Of a DNA stretch of 60,058 bases, positions 1 to 8,158 are shown piece after piece. The position numbers were made by a program, and so were the translations under genes. Origin of the DNA: Bacteroidales bacterium. GTDB taxonomy: Bacteria > Bacteroidota > Bacteroidia > Bacteroidales > UBA932. Each line of letters opens with the position of its first letter. The first letter of the stretch is position 1. Below the pieces are notes generated by a model. It was not told the DNA's origin and made no database searches. It saw only the letters and a program-made list of their open reading frames with translations. The stretch spans positions 1-60,058 of the forward strand of contig JAFZWC010000034.1 of NCBI GenBank assembly GCA_017617475.1, read 5' to 3'.

Positions 1-787
1 AAGTATACGTGAGGTTCAGGCGCGCGAACTCATACTGATGGGAAGGATAGATGCCCAGCGTCTGGATGAACCAGTCGTACAGCGGGCGGTGCACGTCAAA
101 CTCCAGCGTGCAGATGGAGTGCGTGATGTGTTCGATGGAATCGCACTGGCCGTGGGTGTAGTCGTACATGGGGTAGATGCACCACTTGTCCCCGGTGCGG
201 TGATGATGGGCGAACTTGATGCGGTACAGCAGAGGGTCGCGGAACATCATGTTGGGGTGGGCCATGTCAATCTTGGCACGCAGCACTTTCTCTCCTTCGG
301 CATACTTGCCGGCCTTCATTTCCCGGAAGAGCTTGAGGTTCTCTTCCACGGAACGGTCCCTCCAGGGGCTGGGGGTGCCGGGCTTGTCAACGGTGCCGCG
401 GTTCTCGCGAATCTGGTCCTGGGTCTGGTCGTCCACATATGCCAGGCCGCGCTTGATGAGGTCTTCGGCCCACTCGTAGAGCTGGTCGAAATAATCGGAG
501 GCGTAGAGCTCCTTGTCCCACTGGAAGCCCAGCCACTGGATGTCTTCCTTGATGGAATCCACATATTCTGTGTCTTCCTTGGTGGGGTTGGTGTCATCGT
601 AGCGGAGGTTGGTCTTGCCACCGTATTTCTGTGCCAGGCCGAAGTTGAGGCAGATGCTCTTGGCGTGGCCCAGGTGCAGGTAGCCGTTGGGCTCCGGAGG
701 GAAGCGGGTCATGATGCTGTCCACTTTACCTTCGGCCAAATCCTTTTCGATGATTTCCTCTAAGAAATTGAGTTTACGCTCTTCCAT
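1..787 (-). CDS. glnS: Glutaminyl-tRNA synthetase (N-terminal part, cut by window edge)
   Basis: Charges tRNA-Gln with glutamine in the cytoplasm. The reverse-strand reading frame starts at the ATG ending at 787 and stays open to base 1, so about the first 262 residues are visible. The class I synthetase signature [15 protein letters not shown], which contains the HIGH-type motif (HLGH), lies near residues 30-45. It is followed by the GlnRS-like stretches NLRYDDTNP and [10 protein letters not shown]. The catalytic Rossmann fold continues to the edge, while the KMSKS motif and anticodon-binding domain lie outside. GlxRS relatives are possible in principle, but the DDTNP and QWLGF context fits GlnS. 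The gene is divergent from the serine palmitoyltransferase gene and has its own TAnnTTTG box at 821-828. Confidence 0.95.
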   Translation of the reverse strand, partial: MEERKLNFLEEIIEKDLAEGKVDSIMTRFPPEPNGYLHLGHAKSICLNFGLAQKYGGKTNLRYDDTNPTKEDTEYVDSIKEDIQWLGFQWDKELYASDYFDQLYEWAEDLIKRGLAYVDDQTQDQIRENRGTVDKPGTPSPWRDRSVEENLKLFREMKAGKYAEGEKVLRAKIDMAHPNMMFRDPLLYRIKFAHHHRTGDKWCIYPMYDYTHGQCDSIEHITHSICTLEFDVHRPLYDWFIQTLGIYPSHQYEFARLNLTYT

Positions 788-820
788 ATTCTTGTCTTTA
801 CAATATTCTAAATTAAGGCT

Positions 821-828
821 CAAAGGTA
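821..828 (-). promoter_or_regulatory. -7 promoter box of glnS
   Basis: On the minus strand this reads TACCTTTG, a match to the Bacteroidetes -7 consensus TAnnTTTG, 34 bp upstream of the glnS start codon. I see no clear TTTG box about 20 bp further upstream. Confidence 0.6.
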
Positions 829-869
829 CGAAAAAATCCCCATATATGCGGGCTTAAAAATATTTTTCG

Positions 870-877
870 TAATTTTG
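870..877 (+). promoter_or_regulatory. -7 promoter box of the serine palmitoyltransferase gene
   Basis: TAATTTTG matches TAnnTTTG and is followed by CATGATTAAA, the same extension that follows the secA -7 box. It lies 30 bp before the ATG at 908. No clear -33 TTTG is present. Confidence 0.6.
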
Positions 878-907
878 CATGATTAAAGAGATAAAAACAT
901 AAGCCTA

Positions 908-2098
908 ATGGGACTTTTACACGCCAGGCTGGCCAAATATGACCTCCCCCAGAAAATGATGGAAAAGGGTATCTACCCTTATTTCCGCCAGATAACCAGT
1001 AAACAGGGAACAGAAGTGACCATGGACGGTCACAAGATCATGATGTTCGGTTCCAACGCTTACACCGGCCTCACCGGTGACGAGCGTGTCATCAACGCCG
1101 GCATCGAGGCCCTTAAGAAATACGGCTCCGGCTGCGCCGGTTCGCGTTTTCTGAACGGTACGCTGGACATTCACGTCCAGTTGGAGAAGGAACTGGCCGC
1201 ATTTGTGGGCAAGGAAGAAGCCCTGGTGTTCAGCACCGGTTTCACCGTGAACAGCGGCGTCATCCCCCAGCTCCTCACCAAGGACGATTTCATCATCTGC
1301 GACGACCGCGACCACGCCTCCATAGTGGATGGCCGCCGCCTCTCCTTCGCCAAGAGCCTGCACTACAAGCACAACGACATGAAAGACCTGGAGCGCTGCC
1401 TCCGCCGCTGCCCCAAGAATGCCGTTAAGCTCATAGTGGTAGACGGCGTATTCTCCATGGAAGGAGACCTGGCCAAGCTCCCGGAAATCGTAGAGCTCAA
1501 GCACAAATACGACAATGTCTGCATCATGGTGGACGAGGCCCATGGCCTGGGTGTCTTCGGCAAGCAGGGCCGCGGCGTCTGCAACCACTTCGGCCTAACG
1601 GACGAGATTGATCTCATCATGGGAACTTTCTCCAAGAGCCTGGCCGCCATCGGCGGTTTCATAGCGGCCGATCCCGTTATCATCAACTGGCTGCGCCACA
1701 CCGCCCGCACCTATATCTTCCAGGCTTCCGACACGCCCGCCGCCACCGCCAGCGCCCTGGAGGCTCTGCACATTATCCAGAAGGAACCGGAGCGCATCAC
1801 CCACCTGTGGGATGTTACCAATTACGCCCTGCGCCGCTTCAAGGAAGCCGGTTTCGAGATTGGCGAGACGGAGAGCCCCATCATCCCGCTCTACGTACGT
1901 GATCTGGAGAAGACCTTCATCGTCACCAAACGTGCCTTTGACGAGGGCGTGTTCATCAATTCCGTAATCCCGCCGGCATGCGCCCCGCAGGATACCCTCA
2001 TCCGCTTCTCCCTCATGGCCACCCACACCCGCGAGCAAGTAGACAGAGCCGTGGAGGCCCTCACCAAGGTCTTCAAAGAAGAAGGCATCATCAAATAA
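908..2098 (+). CDS. spt: Serine palmitoyltransferase (alpha-oxoamine synthase family)
   Basis: PLP enzyme of 396 residues that condenses serine with a fatty acyl thioester, the committed step of sphingolipid synthesis in Bacteroidales. The fold-type I aminotransferase core covers the whole protein. Visible landmarks are GSNAYTGLTGD near residue 50, the GSGCAGSRFLNGT substrate loop near 77, the PLP-binding VDEAHGLGVFG near 210, and the Schiff-base lysine in GTFSKSL (about K243). The closely related 2-amino-3-ketobutyrate CoA ligase and BioF are the alternatives. The N-terminus (MGLLHARLAKYDLPQ) and the GSNAYTGLTGDERVI stretch resemble, from memory, the Bacteroides sphingolipid enzyme more than BioF or Kbl. 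The gene stands alone, divergent from glnS, and ends at the palindromic element at 2100. Confidence 0.88.
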   Translation: MGLLHARLAKYDLPQKMMEKGIYPYFRQITSKQGTEVTMDGHKIMMFGSNAYTGLTGDERVINAGIEALKKYGSGCAGSRFLNGTLDIHVQLEKELAAFVGKEEALVFSTGFTVNSGVIPQLLTKDDFIICDDRDHASIVDGRRLSFAKSLHYKHNDMKDLERCLRRCPKNAVKLIVVDGVFSMEGDLAKLPEIVELKHKYDNVCIMVDEAHGLGVFGKQGRGVCNHFGLTDEIDLIMGTFSKSLAAIGGFIAADPVIINWLRHTARTYIFQASDTPAATASALEALHIIQKEPERITHLWDVTNYALRRFKEAGFEIGETESPIIPLYVRDLEKTFIVTKRAFDEGVFINSVIPPACAPQDTLIRFSLMATHTREQVDRAVEALTKVFKEEGIIK

Positions 2099-2099
2099 G

Positions 2100-2217
2100 A
2101 AGAGGCATAGCCTCCGGAAACCCCTCCGCTTCGCTACGGCCCTCCCACTGGCTTTGCCAGCGGGCCCCTCCCTCTAATAGCCGAGGGTGGCTAAGGTTTC
2201 CGGAGGCTATGCCTCTT
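2100..2217. repeat. Palindromic intergenic element, family 2, copy 1
   Basis: A 23-bp perfect inverted repeat (2100-2122 with 2195-2217, beginning AAGAGGCATAGCC) encloses 72 bp. It fills the gap between the convergent ends of the serine palmitoyltransferase and L,D-transpeptidase genes. The interior shares two blocks with the element at 4599-4758, which lies in the opposite orientation: CCTCCGCTTCGCTACGG, and a block containing CTCTAATAGCCGAGGG. The outer arms differ between copies but remain self-complementary. It could act as a bidirectional terminator or be a MITE/REP-like element. Confidence 0.8.
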
Positions 2218-2227
2218 TCTATATTGA

Positions 2228-2770
2228 TTAGTAGGAATCTACAGGGTCGGGAGTTATTATTACTACTGTACCTAGTTTGACTCTGTTTTTCAGGTCCACT
2301 ATGTCCTCATTATTGAGGCGGATGCAGCCTTCCGTGGCGCGGGAGCCTATGCTTTCCGGGAACGGGGTGCCGTGGATGCCGATATCTCGGAAACCGGGCA
2401 CGTCCAGACGCAGGAACCAGGGACCGTAGGCATCCTTGATGGGGCCTTTCCCGTCACCGAAATCGTGCGGAATTCCCTTGGCATACAGCAGCTCGTTAAT
2501 CTTGAACTTGCCTTCCGGGGTCTTGTTGTCTCCTCTCACCTTCTTGGGACCGTAAACCTTGGAGCAGGCCATGCCGTACTGTTTGATAATGTTGCCCTCG
2601 GCATCCACCAGGGTGAGCTTGAGGGTGGGCTTGTCCACTACAATAAACGGCGCGCTGCCGGCCTCTTTCACATACTGAGAGAAAGGCCCCTGGGCACGTG
2701 CAGCCAGCGGGAGAAGGACGGCAAAAAGAAGCACCAGAAGGCTTCTGCTGAGGATGGATTTCTGATTCAT
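2228..2770 (-). CDS. L,D-transpeptidase, YkuD family, secreted
   Basis: Periplasmic peptidoglycan enzyme of about 180 residues that would make 3-3 crosslinks or attach proteins to meso-DAP. The start is placed at the ATG ending at 2770 because a clean signal peptide follows (MNQKSILSRSLLVLLFA, cleavage near AARA-Q). An ATG five codons earlier is also in frame. The YkuD domain occupies most of the mature protein, and the catalytic signature is clear: IHGTP followed by SRATEGCIRL with the active-site Cys, His and Arg all present. There is no peptidoglycan-binding or LysM domain, so this is a minimal form. It is monocistronic and convergent with the serine palmitoyltransferase gene across a palindromic element. 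Confidence 0.9.
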   Translation of the reverse strand: MNQKSILSRSLLVLLFAVLLPLAARAQGPFSQYVKEAGSAPFIVVDKPTLKLTLVDAEGNIIKQYGMACSKVYGPKKVRGDNKTPEGKFKINELLYAKGIPHDFGDGKGPIKDAYGPWFLRLDVPGFRDIGIHGTPFPESIGSRATEGCIRLNNEDIVDLKNRVKLGTVVIITPDPVDSY

Positions 2771-2808
2771 GCTGCTAAGATACACTTTTTCTCAGTCATG
2801 GGCAAGAA

Positions 2809-3111
2809 TCATATCACCCTTACGCTAACCTGGCGGCCCAGTCCATGGAAAAGCTTTACCAGCGTGGTGAGTTGGATATCGGTGTGTCCCCTTTCAACTC
2901 TAGAGATGAAGCTCTTCTTAGTGCCCACCTTTTCGGCCAGCTGTTCTTGTGTCAGCCCGGCTTTCTGGCGTTCAATCTTCAACTGCTCACCAATGATAAA
3001 GGCATCACACTCCATCTCGAACTGTTCTCTTTCCGGAGAACCAACTATCCCAAAGTCCTCGGTAATAAGGTCTTCGATAGGGATAAGTTTCGTTTTATTG
3101 TTGTCTTTCAT
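2809..3111 (-). CDS. HigA-like XRE-family transcriptional regulator, orphan antitoxin
   Basis: A 100-residue DNA-binding protein. The C-terminal half is a HTH_3/XRE helix-turn-helix (about residues 40-80, with GLTQEQLAEKVGTKKSFISRVERG). The N-terminal 35 residues resemble the leader of HigA-type antitoxins. Such genes normally follow a RelE/HigB-type toxin gene. The space upstream (3112-3279) has no open frame for one; it holds only a promoter and a palindromic repeat. The protein is therefore either an orphan antitoxin or a stand-alone autoregulator. A consensus promoter with a dyad between its boxes lies directly upstream, and the ATG falls almost at the predicted transcription start. Confidence 0.85.
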   Translation of the reverse strand: MKDNNKTKLIPIEDLITEDFGIVGSPEREQFEMECDAFIIGEQLKIERQKAGLTQEQLAEKVGTKKSFISRVERGHTDIQLTTLVKLFHGLGRQVSVRVI

Positions 3112-3115
3112 GCTA

Positions 3116-3147
3116 CAAAATTAACTAATTAGTGAACAATTTGCAAA
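3116..3147 (-). promoter_or_regulatory. Consensus promoter of the HigA-like gene with dyad operator
   Basis: On the minus strand TTTG (3144-3147) is followed after exactly 20 bp by TAATTTTG (3116-3123), a full match to TTTG-N20-TAnnTTTG. The spacer contains the perfect palindrome ACTAATTAGT (3124-3133), extendable to 3121-3136 with one mismatched pair, which would suit an autoregulatory XRE dimer. The -7 box ends 5 bp before the start codon, so the transcript would be leaderless or nearly so. Confidence 0.75.
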
Positions 3148-3161
3148 GGTGTTTTATTCTG

Positions 3162-3267
3162 CGTGGGGACAAATGCCTGTGAAAGAATATAATACAACAA
3201 TTCCCCTAGGAAAAACCTCCTAGGGGAATTGTGCTAAAGTGCTGTGAGCTAATTACTTCCCTCCACG
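3162..3267. repeat. 107-bp palindromic element, copy A
   Basis: Begins CGTGG and ends CCACG, with a central 15-bp perfect hairpin (3197-3211 with 3218-3232, stem ACAATTCCCCTAGGA, 6-nt loop). It belongs to the family also found at 33261, 54870 and 57016, and is the most diverged copy (106 bp). It lies 12 bp beyond the fucose permease stop codon and just upstream of the HigA-like promoter. A role as terminator is plausible. Confidence 0.75.
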
Positions 3268-3279
3268 GGGCGGGAGGGG

Positions 3280-4584
3280 CTAAATAATCTTCTTGAACAC
3301 GCGGTAACCGTAGATGGCGATTACCACGAAGCAAATCATCGGCAGCACAAACGACACGTTCACCGCGGGCATTCCCATTAGGGTTCCGCGGTCAATGATC
3401 ATGGCCTGGACAGGAGGCAGCACGGAGCCGCCCAGAATGGCCATGATGAGGCCGGCGGCGCCGAATTTGGCGTCTTCTCCCAGACCTTCCAGCGCAATGC
3501 CGTAGATGGTGGGGAACATGAGGGACATGCAGGCGCTTACGGCCACAAGGCAATAAAGACCGGCAATACCCTGCAGGAAGATCACGCCCAGGGTGCACGC
3601 AATGCCCGCCAGGGCGAAGATGTGCAGCATCTTGCCCGGCTGCAGGTACTTCATGAGCCAGGTGCAGATGAAACGGCTGCAGCAGAAGATGATCATGGCG
3701 GCTATGTTGTAGCGCTGGCTCAGGACCTCGGCATCAATCTCGCTCATGCCCCGTTCCATGAAGATGCGCGTACCGTACTGGATGATGAAGGTCCAGCACA
3801 TGATCTGTACGCCCACGTAGAAGAACTGGGCTAGAACGCCCTCGCGATAGCGTTTTTTGCCGACGAGGTCCCTGAGGGTCTCCCGGATGCTGCCCTTGTT
3901 CTCTTCTTTCACATGGGGCATGCGCACCAGCAGAATAAGGAAGAACATGACCAGAATCACAAGGCCGATGATAACGTAGGGCTTGATGAGGATGCCCAGG
4001 TCACTCTGCCGGACGGCCTCGAATTCGGCCTGGGGGAGGGTGGCCCGTTCGGCCGAACTGAGGGGATTCAGGCGTGCCTGGATAAAGTTCATGGCCACGA
4101 ACATGCCGCACAGCGAGCCGATGGGATTGAACGACTGGGCAAAGTTGAGGCGGCGCGTGGCCGTCTCCGGCGAACCCATGGCCAGGATGTACGGGTTGGC
4201 GCTGGTTTCCAGGAAACTGAGGCCGCAGGTGAGGATGAAGTACGCCACCAGGAAGGGCCAGTAAGTGCCCGTGGAGCGGGCCGCAATGAACAGGAACGCG
4301 CCTGTAGCATACAGCCCCAGTCCCATGAGGATACCCTTCTTATAGGTGAACCGGCGGATGAACATGGCCGCCGGCAGCGCCATGGCAAAGTAACCGCCGT
4401 AAAACGCCACCTGTGTAAGGGCCCCTTCCGTCACGCTCATGCGGAAGATCTTGGAAAACGCCTTCACCATGGGATTGGTCACATCGTTGGCAAACCCCCA
4501 CAGCGCAAAGCATGCCGTAATCAGAATGAAAGGAATGATATAATTCACCCCCTCATACTTGAAGATACTCTGTTTGTTACTCAT
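3280..4584 (-). CDS. fucP: L-fucose:H+ symporter, MFS family
   Basis: Inner-membrane sugar permease of 434 residues with about 12 hydrophobic segments, the usual FucP length. The N-terminus (YIIPFILITACFALWGFAND) and the stretch FLETSANPYIL near residue 130 are typical of the FucP/glucose-galactose porter group, in which the ETxANPY segment lines the sugar site. The gene lies downstream of fucose isomerase in the same direction, separated by 177 bp that include a palindromic element, so it may have partial read-through or its own promoter. The pairing supports fucose import followed by isomerisation. Fuculokinase and aldolase are not in the window. Confidence 0.88.
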   Translation of the reverse strand: MSNKQSIFKYEGVNYIIPFILITACFALWGFANDVTNPMVKAFSKIFRMSVTEGALTQVAFYGGYFAMALPAAMFIRRFTYKKGILMGLGLYATGAFLFIAARSTGTYWPFLVAYFILTCGLSFLETSANPYILAMGSPETATRRLNFAQSFNPIGSLCGMFVAMNFIQARLNPLSSAERATLPQAEFEAVRQSDLGILIKPYVIIGLVILVMFFLILLVRMPHVKEENKGSIRETLRDLVGKKRYREGVLAQFFYVGVQIMCWTFIIQYGTRIFMERGMSEIDAEVLSQRYNIAAMIIFCCSRFICTWLMKYLQPGKMLHIFALAGIACTLGVIFLQGIAGLYCLVAVSACMSLMFPTIYGIALEGLGEDAKFGAAGLIMAILGGSVLPPVQAMIIDRGTLMGMPAVNVSFVLPMICFVVIAIYGYRVFKKII

Positions 4585-4598
4585 ATCCTTAAGTCTTA

Positions 4599-4758
4599 AT
4601 CCGGTGTATACCCTCCGGGAACCTTAGCCACCCTCGGCTATTAGAGGGAGGGGCCCGTGGTTGAGGGGAGGGTGGCAAGTTTACTTGCCGACCATCCACT
4701 TAACCAGTAGGGAGGGCCGTAGCGAAGCGGAGGGGTTCCCGGAGGGTATACACCGGAT
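4599..4758. repeat. Palindromic intergenic element, family 2, copy 2
   Basis: A 25-bp perfect inverted repeat (4599-4623 with 4734-4758, beginning ATCCGGTGTATACC) encloses 110 bp. The interior carries the same two conserved blocks as the element at 2100-2217, in the opposite orientation, separated by a different and longer central segment. It lies between fucI and fucP. The arms differ from copy 1 at several positions, always in matched pairs. Confidence 0.8.
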
Positions 4759-4761
4759 CTT

Positions 4762-6537
4762 TTATTTTTTGAATAACGGTCCGTAGGCCTGGCAGGCGCG
4801 GTAATCAGCTCCTTCGGGGTCCATGCCGAAGGCACGCCAGGTGGAGGGACGGAAGATGTTGTCTTCGGGGACGTTGTGCATGCATACGGGGATGCGGAGC
4901 ATGGAGCAGAGGGTTATAAGGTCGGCTCCTACGTGGCCGTAGACTATGGCACCGTGGTTGGCGCCCCAGTTGTTCATGACGCTGTACACGTCTTTGAACG
5001 GGGCCTTGGTGGCGTCCAGGCGCGGGGCGAACCAGGTGGTGGGCCAGCCCTTGTCCGTGCGTTCGTCCAGAATCTTGAACTGCTTTTCGCTTACGTCCAC
5101 CGTCCAGCCTTCGGCCAGTTGCAGTACGGGGCCGAGGTTCTTGACGATGTTCATGCGGATCATGGTGCAAGGCATGCCGCCCTTGGACAGGAACTTGGAG
5201 GAGAAGCCGCCGCCGCGGAAGTACTCGCGGTTGGCCGGGACCCAGACGGTGTTGTCCAGGCAGTCCTGGGCCTCTTTTTCGGAGATTTCCCAGAAGGGCT
5301 TCATGGCGGGCTGGCCGTCCTTGGTGCACCGGCCGCAGCCGTCCAGGGTGGCGGCGCCGGAGTTGATGAGGTGGATGATGCCGTTTGCGGCCTTGCCCTG
5401 CAGCTTTTCGCCGGTTACACGCTCTACGGCCTCGGGGCTCCAGTACGTGCGCACGTCGGCAAAGATGGCGGCCGTCTGGGATACCATGTGGCCCAGGAGC
5501 ATGGCTACGCCGTTGAGGCTGTCATTCTCAGTGGCAAGGACGAAGGGCTTGCGGATGCCGTTCCAGTCGAAGGAAGAGTTGAGGATGGCCTCGGCAAAGT
5601 CTCCGTTGGGGTAGAAGTCTGTCCACTGGCGCTGGCCCTGGAAGCCGCCCAGGATGGCGTTATGGCCCAGGGATTCCTCGCCAAAGCCCATTTCCTTGAG
5701 CTTGGGATTGCCCTGCAGGAGATCCCGGATGATGATGGCCATCTTTACGGTGAACTCCCAGTCCTTGTCCTTTTCCTCGCGGGTTTTCTTGAGGTCCGGA
5801 CGGTTGCAGATATCTTCGTACTCCTTGCAGTTCTTCTTGGCCCAGGCGAGTGCCTTTTCAAACTCCTCGTGGTCATAGATGCCACGTTCCATTCGGCGGA
5901 TAATCTCCACCTCGTCAATGCCTTCGCAGCGCATGCCCAGGTAGTCTTCGAAGAAGTCCGGGTTCACGATGGAACCGGCGATACCCATACAGACGGCACC
6001 GATGGAAAGATAGGACTTGCCACGGAGGCTGGCGGCGGCTACGGCGCACTTGGCGAAGCGGAGGATCTTTTCCTCAACATCGGCCGGAATTACCTGATTG
6101 TCGGCGTCCTGGACGTCGTGTCCGTAGATGCCGAAGGCGGGAAGGCCCTTCTGGGCGTGGGCGGCCAGTACGGCGGCCAGATATACGGCGCCAGGGCGTT
6201 CCGTGCCGTTGAAGCCCCACACGGCCTTGATGGTGTGCGGGTCCATGTCCATGGTTTCGGAACCGTAGCACCAGCAGGGGGTTACCGTGATGGTGACGGC
6301 TACGCCCTCGCGGGCGAATTTCTCTGCGCAGGCGGCGGTTTCTGCCACGCGGCCGATGGTGGAATCGGCTATGACGCACTCCACGGGAGCGCCGTCTTCA
6401 TAGCGCAGTTTCTGACTGATAAGTTTGGCTACAGCCTGGGCCATGCCCATGGTCTGGTCTTCCAGCGATTCACGTACGCCGTTCATACGACCGTCAATAG
6501 TGGGACGGATGCCAATCTTGGGATGTGACTTAATCAT
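4762..6537 (-). CDS. fucI: L-fucose isomerase
   Basis: Converts L-fucose to L-fuculose in the cytoplasm using Mn2+. The protein has 591 residues, the normal family length. The three metal/catalytic residues fall at the same numbers as in the E. coli enzyme: E337 in ATEND, D361 in FADVRTYW, and H528 in GANHG. The N-terminus [21 protein letters not shown] is the standard FucI opening. The gene is first in a two-gene fucose unit with the permease downstream and is divergent from the flippase gene, with 80 bp between the start codons. I see no fucose-specific regulator nearby. Confidence 0.97.
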   Translation of the reverse strand: MIKSHPKIGIRPTIDGRMNGVRESLEDQTMGMAQAVAKLISQKLRYEDGAPVECVIADSTIGRVAETAACAEKFAREGVAVTITVTPCWCYGSETMDMDPHTIKAVWGFNGTERPGAVYLAAVLAAHAQKGLPAFGIYGHDVQDADNQVIPADVEEKILRFAKCAVAAASLRGKSYLSIGAVCMGIAGSIVNPDFFEDYLGMRCEGIDEVEIIRRMERGIYDHEEFEKALAWAKKNCKEYEDICNRPDLKKTREEKDKDWEFTVKMAIIIRDLLQGNPKLKEMGFGEESLGHNAILGGFQGQRQWTDFYPNGDFAEAILNSSFDWNGIRKPFVLATENDSLNGVAMLLGHMVSQTAAIFADVRTYWSPEAVERVTGEKLQGKAANGIIHLINSGAATLDGCGRCTKDGQPAMKPFWEISEKEAQDCLDNTVWVPANREYFRGGGFSSKFLSKGGMPCTMIRMNIVKNLGPVLQLAEGWTVDVSEKQFKILDERTDKGWPTTWFAPRLDATKAPFKDVYSVMNNWGANHGAIVYGHVGADLITLCSMLRIPVCMHNVPEDNIFRPSTWRAFGMDPEGADYRACQAYGPLFKK

Positions 6538-6589
6538 ATGGTTGGTTATTGGTTAACAGTTTGGAGCAATAAATATAGGAAAAAAATAT

Positions 6590-6597
6590 TAAATTTG
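6590..6597 (+). promoter_or_regulatory. -7 promoter box of the flippase operon
   Basis: TAAATTTG matches TAnnTTTG and is followed by CATGAA. It lies 20 bp before the ATG at 6618. A TTTG occurs at 6560-6563, but the spacing of 26 bp is too long for the consensus. Confidence 0.5.
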
Positions 6598-6617
6598 CAT
6601 GAATTTGATGCCCAAAA

Positions 6618-8147
6618 ATGTCTTCGCCCGGCATATCGGAGAACTCCCGGAGGATCGCACGCAACACGGTCCTTCTGTATTTCCGGATGGGGGTGATGAT
6701 GATTATCGGCCTCATTACGTACCGTATCATTCTCCGGGCGCTGGGCATTGACGATTACGGCGTATACAGCGTGGTGGGCGGCGTGGTCACCATGGCCATG
6801 CTGGTGATGAACACGGTGTCGTCGGCCATAAGCCGTTTCATTACCGTAGGACTGGGGGAGGGCAACCCGCAGAACCTGAAAAAGGCCTTCGGTACCAGCC
6901 TGCTGGTAATGGTGGGCTTCTGCATTCTGCTGATTATCCTTACAGAAACCGCCGGCGTCTGGTACCTTCACAACAAGCTGATTATTCCCGCGGGACGTAT
7001 GGATGCGGCCGACGTGGTGCTTCAGACATCCCTTATCATACTGGTAGTCAATTTGCTGAGCATTCCGTATACGGCCGTCATCAATGCGCACGAGCACATG
7101 GGGGCCTATGCGTGGATTTCCATCCTGGAAGCCATCCTGAAGCTGTTGGTGGCCCTCGGCGTATGGCTTTCGCCGGCCGACAAGCTCATTACCTACGCCT
7201 GGCTGCTGGTGGCCGTGGCGTTCATAGCCCGCGGCGCCTACGCCCTCTATTCTTCCGTCAAGTTCCCCGAAACCCATCTTCCATTCCGGGCCGACAAGCG
7301 CCTGGTGCGGGAAATGGGAGCCTTTGCCGGCTGGAATTTCGTGGGCTCCGGAGCATACATGCTCAATACGCAGGGTATCAACCAGCTCATGAATGTATTC
7401 GGCGTGCAGATCAATGCGGCCAGAGGCATAGCCGACAAGGTGGAACAGATTGTGCGTCAGTTTGCCACCAACATTGCCCTGGCGCTTAATCCGGCTCTCA
7501 CCAAGGCTTATGTGGGCGGGAATAAAGATTATGCCTTCGAACTGGTATACAAGGGCTCCAAATACTATTTCTGGATTCTCTGGATGCTGTTTCTGCCTTT
7601 CCTCACAGATTCCGGCCCCCTGTTGAGGCTCTGGCTGGGAGACATCCCGCCGGAAGCGGAACTGTTTACTACCCTTACACTGCTGTGCTTTGTGATTGAT
7701 TTTACGCCGGGTACGCTTAACGTGCTGGAGCAGGCCAACGGACACATCCGGCGCTATTACCTATACACCAGCCTTACGGCAGTGATGGCCTTTGCCATTA
7801 CCTTCGTGGCCTACAGGTTGGGCGCACCGGCCTATACGGGCTACCTGGCTTTCATCGGCTGTTATCTGCTCAAATCCGTGGTCATGCTGCGGATAGCCCA
7901 TCAGGATACCGGCCTTCCCGTCAAGGAGTACTTGAAACAGGCTATTGTCCCTGCCGTTATCCCAGGTGTTCTTACGCTCATCATCATTGCGGCTTTAACC
8001 TTCGTGATTCCCGAGGCCTGGTGGCGTTTCTTTGTGATGGCTGCCCTGTCGGCCCTTGCCATGGGGGGCTTTATCTGGCTGTTCGGCCTCACGCCCGGGG
8101 AGAAGGCGTTTGTCCTTTCCAGGCTGCGGCTTCAGAAAGAGTGTTAA
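6618..8147 (+). CDS. Wzx-like polysaccharide flippase (MOP superfamily)
   Basis: Integral inner-membrane protein of 509 residues with about 12-14 hydrophobic segments. It probably flips lipid-linked oligosaccharide units to the periplasm. The opening NTVLLYFRMGVMMIIGLITYRIILRALG, split here as an amphipathic start plus first membrane helix, and the following GVYSVVGG segment are typical of Bacteroidetes O-antigen/capsule flippases. Three transferase genes follow in the same direction with small overlaps or gaps, so it heads a small surface-polysaccharide unit. The MOP family also includes MATE drug exporters, but the glycosyltransferase context favours a flippase. Substrate unknown. Confidence 0.85.
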   Translation: MSSPGISENSRRIARNTVLLYFRMGVMMIIGLITYRIILRALGIDDYGVYSVVGGVVTMAMLVMNTVSSAISRFITVGLGEGNPQNLKKAFGTSLLVMVGFCILLIILTETAGVWYLHNKLIIPAGRMDAADVVLQTSLIILVVNLLSIPYTAVINAHEHMGAYAWISILEAILKLLVALGVWLSPADKLITYAWLLVAVAFIARGAYALYSSVKFPETHLPFRADKRLVREMGAFAGWNFVGSGAYMLNTQGINQLMNVFGVQINAARGIADKVEQIVRQFATNIALALNPALTKAYVGGNKDYAFELVYKGSKYYFWILWMLFLPFLTDSGPLLRLWLGDIPPEAELFTTLTLLCFVIDFTPGTLNVLEQANGHIRRYYLYTSLTAVMAFAITFVAYRLGAPAYTGYLAFIGCYLLKSVVMLRIAHQDTGLPVKEYLKQAIVPAVIPGVLTLIIIAALTFVIPEAWWRFFVMAALSALAMGGFIWLFGLTPGEKAFVLSRLRLQKEC

Positions 8148-8152
8148 TTTTG
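8145..8152 (+). promoter_or_regulatory. Candidate internal -7 box overlapping the flippase stop codon
   Basis: TAATTTTG, followed by CATGAT, uses the flippase stop codon as its first bases and ends 6 bp before the next ATG (8159). If active it would give an almost leaderless transcript for the downstream transferases. No -33 box was confirmed. Confidence 0.35.
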
Positions 8153-8158
8153 CATGAT

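Noticed and set aside
3112..3279. A RelE/HigB toxin gene upstream of the HigA-like gene
   Set aside because: No open frame of suitable length occurs on either strand; the space is a promoter and a palindrome.
2100..4758. Interpretation of the two palindromic elements as insertion sequences or CRISPR repeats
   Set aside because: There is no transposase, no regular spacing and no spacer array; each is a single short palindromic unit.
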